Source: Macropodus opercularis
Lineage: Eukaryota > Chordata > Actinopteri > Anabantiformes > Osphronemidae
Reading direction: 5' to 3'
NCBI GenBank assembly: GCA_030770545.1
Contig: CM061093.1
Span: forward strand, 1,743,501-1,807,500
DNA length: 64,000 nucleotides
The position numbers and the translations under genes were made by a program. The notes under the pieces are model-generated. The model worked only from the letters and a program-made list of their open reading frames with translations. It ran no database searches and was not told the origin of the DNA. Numbering within the stretch: position 1 is the stretch's first letter; every line of letters begins with the position of its first letter. Below are positions 1 through 10,899 of the stretch, one piece after another.

Positions 1-58
1 GTGATGACATTCTGACGTGTTGTCGCCTTTAAAAGACATATTGAGGCAACAATTTGTC

Positions 59-178
59 GCTTACGGCCATACCACCTTCAATGTGCCCGATCTCATTCGA
101 ACTCGGAAGCCAAGCAAGGTAGGGCCTGGCTAGTACTTGGACGGGAGACCGACTGGGAATAGCAGGTCCTGTAAGCCT
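59..178 (+). rRNA. 5S rRNA
   Basis: C24T, C94A, C104G, G110C; L. Confidence 0.92.
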
Positions 179-318
179 TTGCTGTTATTTTTCAACGCAA
201 CATTTGGTGATTCTCCATATTGGTTACACAGATGACCGTGATGAGGTAACAGTCGTGACTGTGATGACATTCTGACGTGTTGTCGCCTTCAAAAGACATA
301 TTGAGGTAACAATTTGTC

Positions 319-438
319 GCTTACGGCCATGCCACCTTCAACGTGCTCGATCTCATTCGAACTCGGAAGCCAAGCAAGGTAGGGCCTGGCTAGTACTTGG
401 ATTGGAGACCGCCTGGGAATACCAGGTGCTGTAAGCCT
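319..438 (+). rRNA. 5S rRNA
   Basis: A13G, C29T, C84T, G85T; S. Confidence 0.93.
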
Positions 439-569
439 TTTCTTTTCTCTTTCAACGCAACATTGGGTGATTCTCCATCTTGGTTACACATATGTCCTTG
501 ATGAGCAGATAGTTGTGACAGTCTGACATATAGTCACCTTCAAAAGATATAATGTGGTACAGGTTTGTC

Positions 570-689
570 GCTTACGGCCATACCACCTTCAACGTGCCTG
601 ATCTCATTCGAACTCGGAAGCCAAGCAAGGTAGGGCCTGGCTAGTACTTGGATCGGAGACCAAATTGGAATACCAGGTGCTGTAAGCCT
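570..689 (+). rRNA. 5S rRNA, box C variant
   Basis: C30T, C84T, G85C and the cluster G93A, C94A, C95A, G97T inside box C, likely to weaken TFIIIA binding; L. Confidence 0.85.
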
Positions 690-829
690 TTTCTTTTCTC
701 TTTCAACGCAACATTGGGTGATTCTCCATATTGGTTACACAGATGACATTGATGAGGTAAAAGTCGTGACTGTCATGACAATCTGACGTGTTGTCGCCTT
801 CAAATGACGTAATGAGGTAACAATTTCTC

Positions 830-949
830 GCTTACGGCCATACCACCTTCAACGTGCCCGATCTCATTCGACCTCGGAAGCCAAGCAAGGTAGGGCCTGG
901 CTAGTACTTGGATGGGAGACCGCCTGGGAATACCAGGTGCTGTAAGCCT
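830..949 (+). rRNA. 5S rRNA
   Basis: A43C, C84T; S. Confidence 0.95.
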
Positions 950-1080
950 TTTCTTTTCTCTTTCAACGCAACATTGGGTGATTCTCCATCTTGGTTACAC
1001 ATATGTCCTTGATGAGCAGATAATTGTGACAGTCTGACATATAGTCACCTTCAAAAGATATAATGTGGTACAGGTTTGTC

Positions 1081-1200
1081 GCTTACGGCCATACCACCTT
1101 CAACGTGCCCGATCTCATTCGAACTCAGAAGCCAAGCAAGGTAGGGCCTGGCTAGTACTTGGACGGAAGACCGCCTGGGAATTCCAGGTGCTGTAAGCCT
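1081..1200 (+). rRNA. 5S rRNA
   Basis: G47A, G87A, A103T; L. Confidence 0.94.
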
Positions 1201-1340
1201 TTTCTGTTATTTTTCAACGCAACATTGTGTGATTCTCCTTTTTGGTAACGCAGATGACCTATATGAGGTAACAGTCGTGACTGTCATGACATTCTGACGT
1301 GTTGTCGCCTTCAAATGACGTAATGAGGTAACAATTTCTC

Positions 1341-1460
1341 GCTGACCGCCATACCACCTTCAACATGCCCGATCTCATTTGAACTCGGAAGCCAAGCAAG
1401 GTAGGGCCTGGCTAGTACTTGGACGGGAGACCGCCTGGGAATTCCAGGTGCTGTAAGCCT
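1341..1460 (+). rRNA. 5S rRNA
   Basis: T4G, G7C, G25A, C40T, A103T; the terminal stem is altered; S. Confidence 0.9.
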
Positions 1461-1591
1461 TTTCTTTTCTCTTTCAACGCAACATTGGGTGATTCTCCAT
1501 CTTGGTTACACATATGTCCTTGATGAGCAGATAGTTGTGACAGTCTGACATATAGTCGCCTTCAAAAGATATAATGTGGTACAGTTTTGTC

Positions 1592-1711
1592 GCTTACGGC
1601 CATACCACCTTCAACGTGCCCGATCTCATTCGACCTCGGAAGCCAAGCAAGGTAGGGCCTGGCTAGTACTTGGATGGGAGACCGCCTGGGAATACCAGGT
1701 GCTGTAAGCCT
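1592..1711 (+). rRNA. 5S rRNA
   Basis: A43C, C84T; L. Confidence 0.95.
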
Positions 1712-1851
1712 TTTCTTTTCTCTTTCAACGCAACATTTGGTGATTCTCCATATTGGATACAAAGATGACCTTGATGAGGTAACAGTCGTGACTGTGAAGT
1801 CATTCTGACGTGTTGTCGCCTTCAAAAGACATATTAAGGTAACAACTTGTC

Positions 1852-1971
1852 GCTTACGGCCATACCACCTTCAACGTGCCCGATCTCATTCGAACTCGGA
1901 AGCCAAGCAAGGTAGGGCCTGGCTAGTACTTGGACGGGAGACCGCCTGGGAATGCCAGGTGCTGTAAGCCT
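1852..1971 (+). rRNA. 5S rRNA
   Basis: A103G; S. Confidence 0.95.
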
Positions 1972-2102
1972 TTTCTTTTCTCTTTCAACGCAACATTGGG
2001 TGATTCGCCATCTTGGTTACACATATGTCCTTGATGAGCAGATAATTGTGACAGTCTGACATATAGTCACCTTCAAAAGATATAATGTGGTACAGGTTTG
2101 TC

Positions 2103-2222
2103 GCTTACGGCCATACCACCTTCAACGTGCCCGATCTCATTCGAACTCGGAAGCCAAGCAAGGTAGGGCCTGGCTAGTACTTGGACGGGAGACTGCCTGG
2201 GAATACCAGGTGCTGTAAGCAT
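2103..2222 (+). rRNA. 5S rRNA
   Basis: C92T, C119A; L. Confidence 0.94.
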
Positions 2223-2362
2223 TTTCCTTTCTCTTTCAACGCAACATTGGGTGATTCTCCATCTTGGTTACACAAATGACATTGATGAAATAACAGTCGT
2301 GACTTTCATGACATTCTGACGTGTTGTCGCCTTCAAAAGACGTAATGAGGTAACAATTTGTC

Positions 2363-2482
2363 GCTTACGGCCATTCCACCTTCAACGTGCCCGATCTCAT
2401 TCGAACTCGGAAGCCAAGCAAGGTAGGGCCTGGCTAGTACTTGGACGGAAGACCGCCTGGGAATTCCAGGTGCTGTAAGCCT
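2363..2482 (+). rRNA. 5S rRNA
   Basis: A13T, G87A, A103T; L. Confidence 0.94.
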
Positions 2483-2622
2483 TTTCTGTTATTTTTCAAC
2501 GCAACATTGTGTGATTCTCCTTTTTGGTAACGCAGATGACCTATATGAGGTAACAGTCGTGACTGTCATGACATTCTGACGTGTTGTCGCCTTCAAATGA
2601 CGTAATGAGGTAACAATTTCTC

Positions 2623-2742
2623 GCTGACCGCCATACCACCTTCAACATGCCCGATCTCATTTGAACTCGGAAGCCAAGCAAGGTAGGGCCTGGCTAGTAC
2701 TTGGATGGGAGACCGCCTGGGAATTCCAGGTGCTGTAAGCCT
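2623..2742 (+). rRNA. 5S rRNA
   Basis: T4G, G7C, G25A, C40T, C84T, A103T; S-length hybrid spacer. Confidence 0.9.
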
Positions 2743-2873
2743 TTTCTTTTCTCTTTCAACGCAACATTGGGGGATTCTCCATCTTGGTTACACATATGTC
2801 CTTGATGAGCAGATAATTGTGACATTCTGACGTGTTGTCACCTTCAAATGACGTAATGAGGTAACAATTTCTC

Positions 2874-2993
2874 GCTTACGGCCATACCACCTTCAACGTG
2901 CCCGATCTCATTCGAACTCGGAAGCCAAGCAAGGTAGGGCCTGGCTAGTACTTGGACGGGAGACCGCCTGGGAATACCAGGTGCTGTAAGCCT
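2874..2993 (+). rRNA. 5S rRNA, consensus
   Basis: Matches the window consensus; S. Confidence 0.96.
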
Positions 2994-3124
2994 TTTCTTT
3001 TCTCTTTCAACACAACATTGGGTGATTCTCCATCTTGGTTACACATATGTCCTTGATGAGCAGATAGTTGTGACAGTCTGACATATAGTCGCCTTCAAAA
3101 GATATAATGTGGTACAGTTTTGTC

Positions 3125-3244
3125 GCTTACGGCCATACCACCTTCAACGTGCCCGATCTCATTTGAACTCAGAAGCCAAGCAAGGTAGGGCCTGGCTAGT
3201 ACTTGGACGGGAGACCGCCTGGGAATACCAGGTGCTGTAAGCCT
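3125..3244 (+). rRNA. 5S rRNA
   Basis: C40T, G47A; L. Confidence 0.94.
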
Positions 3245-3384
3245 TTTCTGTTATTTTTCAACGCAACATTGGGTGATTCTCCTTTTTGGTAACGCAGATG
3301 ACCTTGATGAAGTAACAGTCGTGACTGTCATGACATTCTGACGTGTTGTCGCCTTCAAAAGACATATTGAGGTAACAATTTGTC

Positions 3385-3504
3385 GCTTACGGCCATTCCA
3401 CCTTCAACGTGCCCGATCTCATTTGAACTCGGAAGCCAAGCAAGGTAGGGCCTGGCTAGTACTTGGACGGGGGACCAAATTGGAATAACGGGTGCTGTAA
3501 GCCT
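3385..3504 (+). rRNA. 5S rRNA, box C variant
   Basis: A13T, C40T, A88G, box C cluster G93A, C94A, C95A, G97T, then C104A, A106G; possibly a dead copy; L. Confidence 0.8.
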
Positions 3505-3644
3505 TTTCTGTTATTTTTCAACGCAACATTTTGTGATCCTCTTTTTTGGTAACGCAGATGACCTTGATGAGGTAACAGTCGTGACTGTCATGACATTCTG
3601 ACGTGTTGTCGCCTTCAAATGACGTAATGAGGTAACAATTTCTC

Positions 3645-3764
3645 GCTTACGGCCATACCACCTTCATCGTGCCCGATCTCATTCGACCTCGGAAGCCAAG
3701 CAAGGTAGGGCCTGGCTAGTACTTGGACGGGAGACCGCCTAGGAATACCAGGTGCTGTAAGCCT
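3645..3764 (+). rRNA. 5S rRNA
   Basis: A23T (in the LINE target), A43C, G97A; L. Confidence 0.93.
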
Positions 3765-3904
3765 TTTCTTTTCTCTTTCAACGCAACATTGGGTGATTCT
3801 CCATATTGGTTACACAGATGACATTGATGAGGTAACAGTCGTGACTGTCATGACATTCTGACGTGTTGTCGCCTTCAAATGACGTAATGAGGTAACAATT
3901 TCTC

Positions 3905-4024
3905 GCTTACGGCCATACCACCTTCAACGTGCCCGATCTCATTCGACCTCGGAAGCCAAGCAAGGTAGGGCCTGGCTAGTACTTGGACGGGAGACTGCCT
4001 GGGAATACCAGGTGCTGTAAGCCT
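3905..4024 (+). rRNA. 5S rRNA
   Basis: A43C, C92T; L. Confidence 0.95.
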
Positions 4025-4164
4025 TTTCTTTTCTCGTTCAACGCAACATTGGGTGATTCTCCATCTTGGTTACACAGATGACATTGATGAGGTAACAGTC
4101 GTGACTGTCATGACATTCTGACGTGTTGTCGCCTTTAAAAGACATATTGAGGTAACAATTTGTC

Positions 4165-4284
4165 GCTTATGGCCATACCACCTTCAACGTGCTCGATCTC
4201 ATTCGAACTCGGAAGCCAAGCAAGGTAGGGCCTGGCTAGTACTTGGATTGGAGACCGCCTGGGAATACCAGGTGCTGTAAGCCT
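4165..4284 (+). rRNA. 5S rRNA
   Basis: C6T, C29T, C84T, G85T; S. Confidence 0.93.
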
Positions 4285-4415
4285 TTTCTTTTCTCTTTCA
4301 ACGCAACATTGGGTGATTCTCCATCTTGGTTACACATATGTCCTTGATGAGCAGATAGTTGTGACAGTCTGACATATAGTCACCTTCAAAAGATATAATG
4401 TGGTACAGGTTTGTC

Positions 4416-4535
4416 GCTTACGGCCATACCACCTTCAACGTGCCTGATCTCATTCGAACTCGGAAGCCAAGCAAGGTAGGGCCTGCCTAGTACTTGGACG
4501 TGAGACCGCCTGGGAATACCAGGTGCTGTAAGCCT
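4416..4535 (+). rRNA. 5S rRNA
   Basis: C30T, G71C, G86T; L. Confidence 0.93.
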
Positions 4536-4675
4536 TTTCTTTTCTCTTTCAACGCAACATTGGGTGATTCTCCATCTTGGTTACACAGATGACATTGATG
4601 AGGTAACAGTCGTGACTGTCATGACATTCTGACGTGTTGTCGCCTTCAAAAGACATATTGAGGTAACAATTTGTC

Positions 4676-4795
4676 GCTTACGGCCATTCCACCTTCAACG
4701 TGCCCGATCTCATTCGAACTCGGAAGCCAAGCAAGGTAGGGCCTGGCTAGTACTTGGACGGAAGACCGCCTGGGAATACCAGGTGCTGTAAGCCT
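4676..4795 (+). rRNA. 5S rRNA
   Basis: A13T, G87A; L. Confidence 0.94.
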
Positions 4796-4935
4796 TTTCT
4801 GTTATTTTTCAACGCAACATTGTGTGATTCTCCTTTTTGGTAACGCAGATGACCTATATGAGGTAACAGTCGTGACTGTCATGACATTCTGACGTGTTGT
4901 CGCCTTCAAATGACGTAATGAGGTAACAATTTCTC

Positions 4936-5055
4936 GCTGACCGCCATACCACCTTCAACATGCCCGATCTCATTTGAACTCGGAAGCCAAGCAAGGTAGG
5001 GCCTGGCTAGTACTTGGACGGGAGACCGCCTGGGAATTCCAGGTGCTGTAAGCCT
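4936..5055 (+). rRNA. 5S rRNA
   Basis: T4G, G7C, G25A, C40T, A103T; S-length hybrid spacer. Confidence 0.9.
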
Positions 5056-5186
5056 TTTCTTTTCTCTTTCAACGCAACATTGGGTGATTCTCCATCTTGG
5101 TTACACATATGTCCTTGATGAGCAGATAATTGTGACATTCTGACGTGTTGTCGCCTTCAAATGACGTAATGAGGTAACAATTTCTC

Positions 5187-5306
5187 GCTTACGGCCATAC
5201 CACCTTCAACGTGCCCGATCTCATTCGACCTCGGAAGCCAAGCAAGGTAGGGCCTGGCTAGTACTTGGACGGGAGACCGCCTGGGAATACCAGGTGCTGT
5301 AAGCCT
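5187..5306 (+). rRNA. 5S rRNA
   Basis: A43C; S. Confidence 0.96.
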
Positions 5307-5437
5307 TTTCTGTTATTTTTCAACGCAACATTGGGTGATTCTCCGTCTTGGTTACACATATGTCCTTGATGAGCAGATAGTTGTGACAGTCTGACATATA
5401 GTCACCTTCAAAAGATATAATGTGGTACAGGTTTGTC

Positions 5438-5557
5438 GCTTACGGCCATACCACCTTCAACGTGCCTGATCTCATTCCAACTCGGAAGCCAGGCAAGGTA
5501 GGGCCTGGATAGTACTTGGACGGGAGACCGCCTGGGAATACCAGGTGCTGTAAGCCT
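5438..5557 (+). rRNA. 5S rRNA
   Basis: C30T, G41C, A55G (box A), C72A; L. Confidence 0.92.
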
Positions 5558-5697
5558 TTTCTGTTATTTTTCAACGCAAAATTGGGTGATTCTCCTTTTT
5601 GGTAACGCAGATGACCTTGATGAGGTAACAGTCGTGACTGTCATGACATTCTGACGTTTTGTCGCCTTCAAATGACGTAATGAGGTAACAATTTCTC

Positions 5698-5817
5698 GCT
5701 TACGGCCATACCACCTTCAACGTGCCCGATCTCATTCGACCTCGGAAGCCAAGCAAGCTAGGGCCTGGCTAGTACTTGGACGGGAGACTGCCTGGGAATA
5801 CCAGGTGCTGTAAGCCT
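5698..5817 (+). rRNA. 5S rRNA
   Basis: A43C, G61C (box A), C92T; S-length hybrid with an L-type 3' end. Confidence 0.93.
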
Positions 5818-5948
5818 TTTCTTTTCTCTTTCAACGCAACATTGGGTGATTCTCCATCTTGGTTACACATATGTCCTTGATGAGCAGATAGTTGTGACAG
5901 TCTGACATATAGTCGCCTTCAAAAGACATATTGAGGTAACAATTTGTC

Positions 5949-6068
5949 GCTTACCGCCATACCACCTTCAACGTGCCCGATCTCATTCGAACTCGGAAGC
6001 CAAGCAAGGTAGGGCCTGGCTAGTACTTGGACGGGAGACCGCCTGGGAATACCAGGTGCTGTAAGCCT
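5949..6068 (+). rRNA. 5S rRNA
   Basis: G7C; S. Confidence 0.95.
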
Positions 6069-6199
6069 TTTCTTTTCTCTTTCAACACAACATTGGGTGA
6101 TTCTCCATCTTGGTTACACATATGTCCTTGATGAGTAGATAGTTGTGACAGTCTGACATATAGTCGCCTTCAAAAGATATAATGTGGTACAGTTTTGTC

Positions 6200-6319
6200 G
6201 CTTACGGCCATACCACCTTCAACGTGCCTGATCTCATTCCAACTCGGAAGCCAAGCAAGGTAGGGCCTGGCTAGTACTTGGACGGGAGACCGCCTAGGAA
6301 TACCAGGTGCTGTAAGCCT
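6200..6319 (+). rRNA. 5S rRNA
   Basis: C30T, G41C, G97A; L. Confidence 0.94.
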
Positions 6320-6459
6320 TTTCTGTTATTTTTCAACGCAAGATTTGGTGATTCTCCATATTGGTTACACAGATGACATTGATGAGGTAAAAATCGTGAC
6401 TGTCATGACATTCTGACGTGTTGTCGCCTTCAAATGACGTAATGAGGTAACAATATGTC

Positions 6460-6579
6460 GCTTACGGCCATACCACCTTCAACGTGCCCGATCTCATTCG
6501 AGCTCGGAAGCCAAGCAAGGTAGGGCCTGGCTAGTACTTGGACGGGAGACCGCCTGGGAATACCAGGTGCTGTAAGCCT
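6460..6579 (+). rRNA. 5S rRNA
   Basis: A43G, the only G seen at this dimorphic site; L. Confidence 0.95.
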
Positions 6580-6719
6580 TTTCTTTTCTCTTTCAACGCA
6601 ACATTGGGTGATTCTCCATATTGGTTACACAGATGACATTGATGAGGTAACAGTCGTGACTGTCATGACAATCTGACGTGTTGTCGCCTTCAAATGACGT
6701 AATGAGGTAACAATTTCTC

Positions 6720-6839
6720 GCTTACGGCCATACCACCTTCAACGTGCCCGATCTCATTCGACCTCGGAAGCCAAGCAAGGTAGGGCCTGGCTAGTACTTG
6801 GATGGGAGACCGCCTGGGAGTACCAGGTGCTGTAAGCCT
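6720..6839 (+). rRNA. 5S rRNA
   Basis: A43C, C84T, A101G; L. Confidence 0.94.
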
Positions 6840-6979
6840 TTTCTTTTCTCTTTCAACGCAACATTGGGTGATTCTCCATCTTGGTTACACAGATGACATT
6901 GATGAGGTAACAGTCGTGACTGTCATGACATTCTGACGTGTTGTCGCCTTCAAAAGACATATTGAGGTAGCAATTTGTC

Positions 6980-7099
6980 GCTTACGGCCATACCACCTTC
7001 AACATGCCTGATCTCATTCGACCGCGGAAGCCAAGCAAGGTAGGGCCTGGCTAGTACTTGGACGGGGGACCAAATTGGAATACCAGGTGCTGTAAGCCT
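6980..7099 (+). rRNA. 5S rRNA, box C variant
   Basis: G25A, C30T, A43C, T45G, A88G and the box C cluster G93A, C94A, C95A, G97T; S hybrid. Confidence 0.83.
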
Positions 7100-7230
7100 T
7101 TTCTGTTATTTTTCAACGCAACATTGGGTGATTCTCCATCTTGGTTACACATATGTCCTTGATGAGCAGATAGTAGTAACAGTCTGACATATAGTCGCCT
7201 TCAAAAGACATAATAAGGTAACAATTTCTC

Positions 7231-7350
7231 GCTTACGGCCATACCACCTTCAACCTGCCCGATCTCATTCGAACTTGGAAGCCAAGCAAGGTAGGGCCTG
7301 GCTAGTACTTGAACGGGAGACCGCCTAAGAATAGCAGGTGCTGTAAGCCT
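7231..7350 (+). rRNA. 5S rRNA
   Basis: G25C, C46T, G82A, G97A, G98A, C104G; S. Confidence 0.9.
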
Positions 7351-7481
7351 TTTCTGTTACTTTTCAACGCAAGATTTGGTGATTCTCCATATTGGTTACA
7401 CATATGTCCTTGATGAGCAGATAGTAGTGACAGTCTGACATATAGTCGCCTTCAAAAGATATAATGTGGTACAGGTTTGTC

Positions 7482-7601
7482 GCTTACGGCCATACCACCT
7501 TCAACGTGCCCGATCTCATTCGAACTCGGAAGCCAAGCAAGGTAGGGCCTGGCTAGTACTTGGACGGGAGACTGCCTCGGAATACCAGGTGCTGTAAGCC
7601 T
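7482..7601 (+). rRNA. 5S rRNA
   Basis: C92T, G97C; S. Confidence 0.94.
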
Positions 7602-7732
7602 TTTCTTTTCTCTTTCAATGCAACATTGGGTGATTCTCCATCTTGGTTACACATATGTCCTTGATGAGCAGATAGTTGTGACAGTCTGACATATAGTCAC
7701 CTTCAAAAGATATAATGTGGTACAGGTTTGTC

Positions 7733-7852
7733 GCTTATGGCCATACCACCTTCAACGTGCCCGATCTCATTCGAACTCGGAAGCCAAGCAAAGTAGGGCC
7801 TGGCTAGTACTTGGACGGGAGACCGCCTGGGAATACCAGGTGCTGTAAGCCT
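7733..7852 (+). rRNA. 5S rRNA
   Basis: C6T, G60A; S hybrid. Confidence 0.94.
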
Positions 7853-7983
7853 TTTCTTTTCTCTTTCAACGCAACATTGGGTGATTCTCCATCTTGGTTA
7901 CACATATGTCCTTGATGAGCAGATAGTTGTGACAGTCTGACATATAGTCGCCTTCAAAAGACATATTGAGGTAACAATTTGTC

Positions 7984-8103
7984 GCTTACGGCCATACCAC
8001 CTTCAACGTGCCCGATCTCATTCGAACTCGGAAGCCAAGCAAGGTAGGGCCTGGCTAGTACTTGGACGGGAGACCGCCTGGAAATACCAGGTGCTGTAAG
8101 CCT
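7984..8103 (+). rRNA. 5S rRNA
   Basis: G99A; S. Confidence 0.95.
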
Positions 8104-8234
8104 TTTCTTTTCTCTTTCAACGCAACATTGGGTGATTCTCCATCTTGGTTACACATATGTCCTTGATGAGCAGATAATTGTGACAGTCTGACATATAGTC
8201 ACCTTCAAAAGATATAATGTGGTACAGGTTTGTC

Positions 8235-8354
8235 GCTTACGGCCATACCACCTTCAACGTGCCTGATCTCATTCCAACTCGGAAGCCAGGCAAGGTAGGG
8301 CCTGGCTAGTACTTGGACGGGAGACCGCCTGGGAATACCAGGTGCTGTAAGCCT
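8235..8354 (+). rRNA. 5S rRNA
   Basis: C30T, G41C, A55G; S hybrid, with ctttcaaagc also seen before gene 28333. Confidence 0.93.
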
Positions 8355-8485
8355 TTTCTTTTCTCTTTCAAAGCAACATTGGGTGATTCTCCATCTTGGT
8401 TACACATATGTCCTTGATGAGCAGATAGTTGTGACAGTCTGACATATAGTCGCCTTCAAAAGACATAATAAGGTAACAATTTCTC

Positions 8486-8605
8486 GCTTACGGCCATACC
8501 ACCTTCAACGTGCCCGATCTCATTCGAACTCGGAAGCCAAGCAAGGTAGGGCCTGGCTAGTACTTGGACGGGAGACTGCCTGGGAATACCAGGTGCTGTA
8601 AGCCT
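8486..8605 (+). rRNA. 5S rRNA
   Basis: C92T; L. Confidence 0.95.
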
Positions 8606-8745
8606 TTTCTGTTATTTTTCAACGCAACATTAGGTGATTCTCCTTTTTAGTAACGCAGATGACCTTGATGAGGTAACAGTTGTGACTGTCATGTTATTCT
8701 GACGTGTTGTCGCCTTCAAATGACGTAATGAGGTAACAATTACTC

Positions 8746-8865
8746 GCTTACGGCCATACCACCTTCAACGTGCCCGATCTCATTCGACCTCGGAAGCCAA
8801 GCAAGGTAGGGCCTGGCTAGTACTTGGATGGGAGACCGCCTGGGAATACCAGGTGCTGTAAGCCT
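8746..8865 (+). rRNA. 5S rRNA
   Basis: A43C, C84T; the last intact gene before LINE copy 1; S. Confidence 0.95.
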
Positions 8866-8996
8866 TTTCTTTTCTCTTTCAACACAACATTGGGTTATTC
8901 TCCATCTTGGTTACACATATGTCCTTGATGAGCAGATAGTTGTGACAGTCTGACATATAGTCGCCTTCAAAAGATATAATGTGGTACAGTTTTGTC

Positions 8997-9018
8997 GCTT
9001 ACGGCCATACCACCTTCA
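8997..9018 (+). pseudogene. 5S rRNA 5' fragment (nt 1-22), left of LINE copy 1
   Basis: The first 22 nt of a 5S gene end at ...ccttca, where the LINE begins. The fragment lacks the internal control region. Confidence 0.95.
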
Positions 9019-9173
9019 GCTGTGCATGTGCTAATCAGATCGTCAGTACACCTGTGAGCAACCCGACAGAGCGTCTCCACCAAGTTTCTGCTGGTGTGAT
9101 TTTTTGTTCTTTCTATGGTGTTTTTTCCTATCCTTTGATAGTGATTTTGAGTTTTGAGTGAAGTTGTTTAAAC

Positions 9174-9200
9174 CCCCCGGCGGATTATTCCGTTCGGGGG
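9174..9200 (+). promoter_or_regulatory. Conserved GC-rich hairpin in LINE 5' UTR, copy 1
   Basis: cccccg(g)cgga pairs with tccg(tt)cggggg around a short AT loop, about 95 nt before the ORF1 start. It is unchanged in all four copies although copy 4 differs around it. Possible roles are translation initiation, RNP assembly or promoter function; none can be chosen from sequence. Confidence 0.6.
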
Positions 9201-9294
9201 CGCTTTATGTCGATTTTTCGCTCTTTTTGTTTTTTTCCCCTCACATACGAGGGAAGCCACGGCGGACGCCGGAATTTTTCTTTTTGATTTTTCA

Positions 9295-10899
9295 ATGGAG
9301 GATCACCGGCCTGAGCGTGCAAAGCTCGGCAAAAAGCAGATGCCGGAGCAGAAAGACGCTCGTCACATGAACGCAGCGGAGATGGAAGGAAAGAGCGGAG
9401 GTGCAGCGGCAACGCCCGCAGCAAGCATGAGACAATCGGGCAAAGGAGTGGGTGCAGCAGAGGCAGGCAGGCGAGCCCAGCCAAAAGCTGCAGCTGCCGG
9501 CAAAGAGCAGGAGATACAAACGGCGGCGCAGGCGGCAAAGAGACGTGGTGCGCCAGCAACAGGGGCAGAGGGGAGCAGACCAGCTGCAGCGACTGCAGGC
9601 GGGAAGACGCAGACACCAGCTGTAGCGCTGGAGAATGCGAGAAACGGAGCAGCGATCGCAGGAGAGATACCGGCGCAGCGGCTGGAGGAAACAACGCAGT
9701 GGCTGCGGAGACCAACGGGCGCACAGCCTACGATCGGAGATGAGAGCGCAGTGGCCCACAGAAGCACAGCGGGAACGTTGAAACAGAGTGCAGGAGACGC
9801 AGAGCAACGCTCCAGCAGCACAGCGACTGGAAACGCGAGTGACAGGAGGTACGAGAAGGATCTAACCGTGATGGCAGAAATTCTGGGAACAGAGAATGTC
9901 AAAACAATTGAACTGTTGCGCGCCATAAGAGACGTCTGCGGGGGTGTTACAGCCCTTCGTGAAACAGGGCTAAGGAAGTATGAAGTGACATTGAGGAGCG
10001 AAGCGGGGAAAAAAAGGCTGCTTGATGGACTCAAAATCGGTTCGGCGGTGGTGATGGTGAAATCCCTGGCAGTGGACGAACTGGTTGTTTCATTTCTAAA
10101 CTTACCAGCTTACATCACAGATGGGGAAATTATGGACAAGCTGCATGCGTGGGGTGTAAAGGCAGTTTCCCCGATCAAAAGGAGGATGTGGCCAGGAACG
10201 GACGTAGCAGACGGAACACGCTTCCTAAAAGTGAAATTCAACGACCAGGTACAGTCACTTCCATATTCAGCCAAATTCATAACAGCTACTGGACCAAAAT
10301 ACTTTCGTGTTATCCATAACAATCAGCAAAAAGTCTGCAGGATGTGTCTACAGCCTGGCCACATCGTGAGAGACTGTCCAGACTTTGTTTGTTTTAAGTG
10401 CAACAAACAGGGGCATTATGCACGTGAATGTGGGGCATGGGACAAAAAATGCACTGACTGTCATAATACTGAAAACAACTGTACATGCAATGAGGAAAAT
10501 GAGGAACAGTTTGAGCCAACAGAAAGTGTAATGTCTGCGGATGAGGGTTCCATATTGTTAGAGGAGTCACTCAGTGACGAGGCGGAAGAGCAGGAGGAAA
10601 TAGAAGTAGGCGATAGTACAGCAATGCCTGATGCAGAACTGCCAACTCAATACAAGGCTGCATCAGGGAGAAGTTTAGAAAGGCCTGGTGCACTGCTGCA
10701 TGTGAGCGGGGAGACTGTGACCACAATGAACGAAAAGGGAAAACGTATTAATGAAAGAGGAGAAGAGAGTGATGGGGGAGAAAGCCTGCTCGCCTCCAGA
10801 TGCACCTCTCCAACTTCGGACATAGACATGGAAGTGATAGAAGCAGTCAGAGGGAAGATGAGCAGGGTTAGGAAAAAGGCAAGAGGCAAAAGCAAATGA
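9295..10899 (+). CDS. LINE ORF1 protein, RNA-binding (copy 1)
   Basis: A 534-residue nucleic-acid-binding protein that would coat the LINE RNA in the retrotransposition particle. The first ~190 residues are Ala/Gln/charged low complexity. Two RRM-like segments follow (roughly 195-260 and 265-340, with ELVVSFLNLPAYI and FLKVKF strands). Then come two CCHC knuckles, C348-x2-C351-x4-H356-x4-C361 and C366-x2-C369-x4-H374-x4-C379, a further Cys-rich stretch and an acidic then basic tail. This order is typical of RRM-plus-knuckle ORF1 proteins of L1/Tx1-type LINEs. The ATG at 9295 is the first one matching all copies (MED/MEA...RPERAKLGK). ORF2 starts 40 nt downstream in another frame. A retroviral Gag is unlikely because there are no LTRs, protease or integrase. 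Confidence 0.92.
   Translation: MEDHRPERAKLGKKQMPEQKDARHMNAAEMEGKSGGAAATPAASMRQSGKGVGAAEAGRRAQPKAAAAGKEQEIQTAAQAAKRRGAPATGAEGSRPAAATAGGKTQTPAVALENARNGAAIAGEIPAQRLEETTQWLRRPTGAQPTIGDESAVAHRSTAGTLKQSAGDAEQRSSSTATGNASDRRYEKDLTVMAEILGTENVKTIELLRAIRDVCGGVTALRETGLRKYEVTLRSEAGKKRLLDGLKIGSAVVMVKSLAVDELVVSFLNLPAYITDGEIMDKLHAWGVKAVSPIKRRMWPGTDVADGTRFLKVKFNDQVQSLPYSAKFITATGPKYFRVIHNNQQKVCRMCLQPGHIVRDCPDFVCFKCNKQGHYARECGAWDKKCTDCHNTENNCTCNEENEEQFEPTESVMSADEGSILLEESLSDEAEEQEEIEVGDSTAMPDAELPTQYKAASGRSLERPGALLHVSGETVTTMNEKGKRINERGEESDGGESLLASRCTSPTSDIDMEVIEAVRGKMSRVRKKARGKSK

Larger units (their letters stand above)
1..8996 (+). repeat. 5S rDNA tandem array A (35 genes)
   Basis: Head-to-tail 5S units with 251- or 260-bp spacing, cut at its left by the window edge and at its right by LINE copy 1. 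Gene pairs 1081/1341, 2363/2623 and 4676/4936 share the same rare variants (G87A or A103T in the first gene, a gctgaccgcc start with G25A and C40T in the second), which indicates local duplication of two-unit blocks. No other coding or RNA gene is visible in the spacers. Confidence 0.97.

Noticed and set aside
1562..1825. Small ORFs of 60-95 residues across 5S units on both strands (e.g. 1562-1825, 18255-18440, 45702-45887, 60722-60985)
   Set aside because: They read through 5S genes and spacers, recur only because the repeat recurs, and resemble no protein family I know.
1..8996. 5S-derived SINE copies (SINE3-like) or a CRISPR-like array
   Set aside because: Units are complete 5S genes with T-run terminators in strict 251/260-bp tandem order, with no LINE-derived tails and no short repeat-spacer pattern.
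8979..9370. Short sense ORFs at the LINE 5' end (8979-9161, 9158-9370 and equivalents)
   Set aside because: They start in the 5S spacer or fragment and run through the 5' UTR, and the homologous region of copy 4 does not preserve them.
9185..10034. Reverse-strand ORFs opposite LINE ORF1 (9185-9724, 9292-9807, 9363-10034 and equivalents in copies 2-4)
   Set aside because: They are compositional shadows of the GC-rich ORF1 low-complexity region, overlapping each other in several frames.
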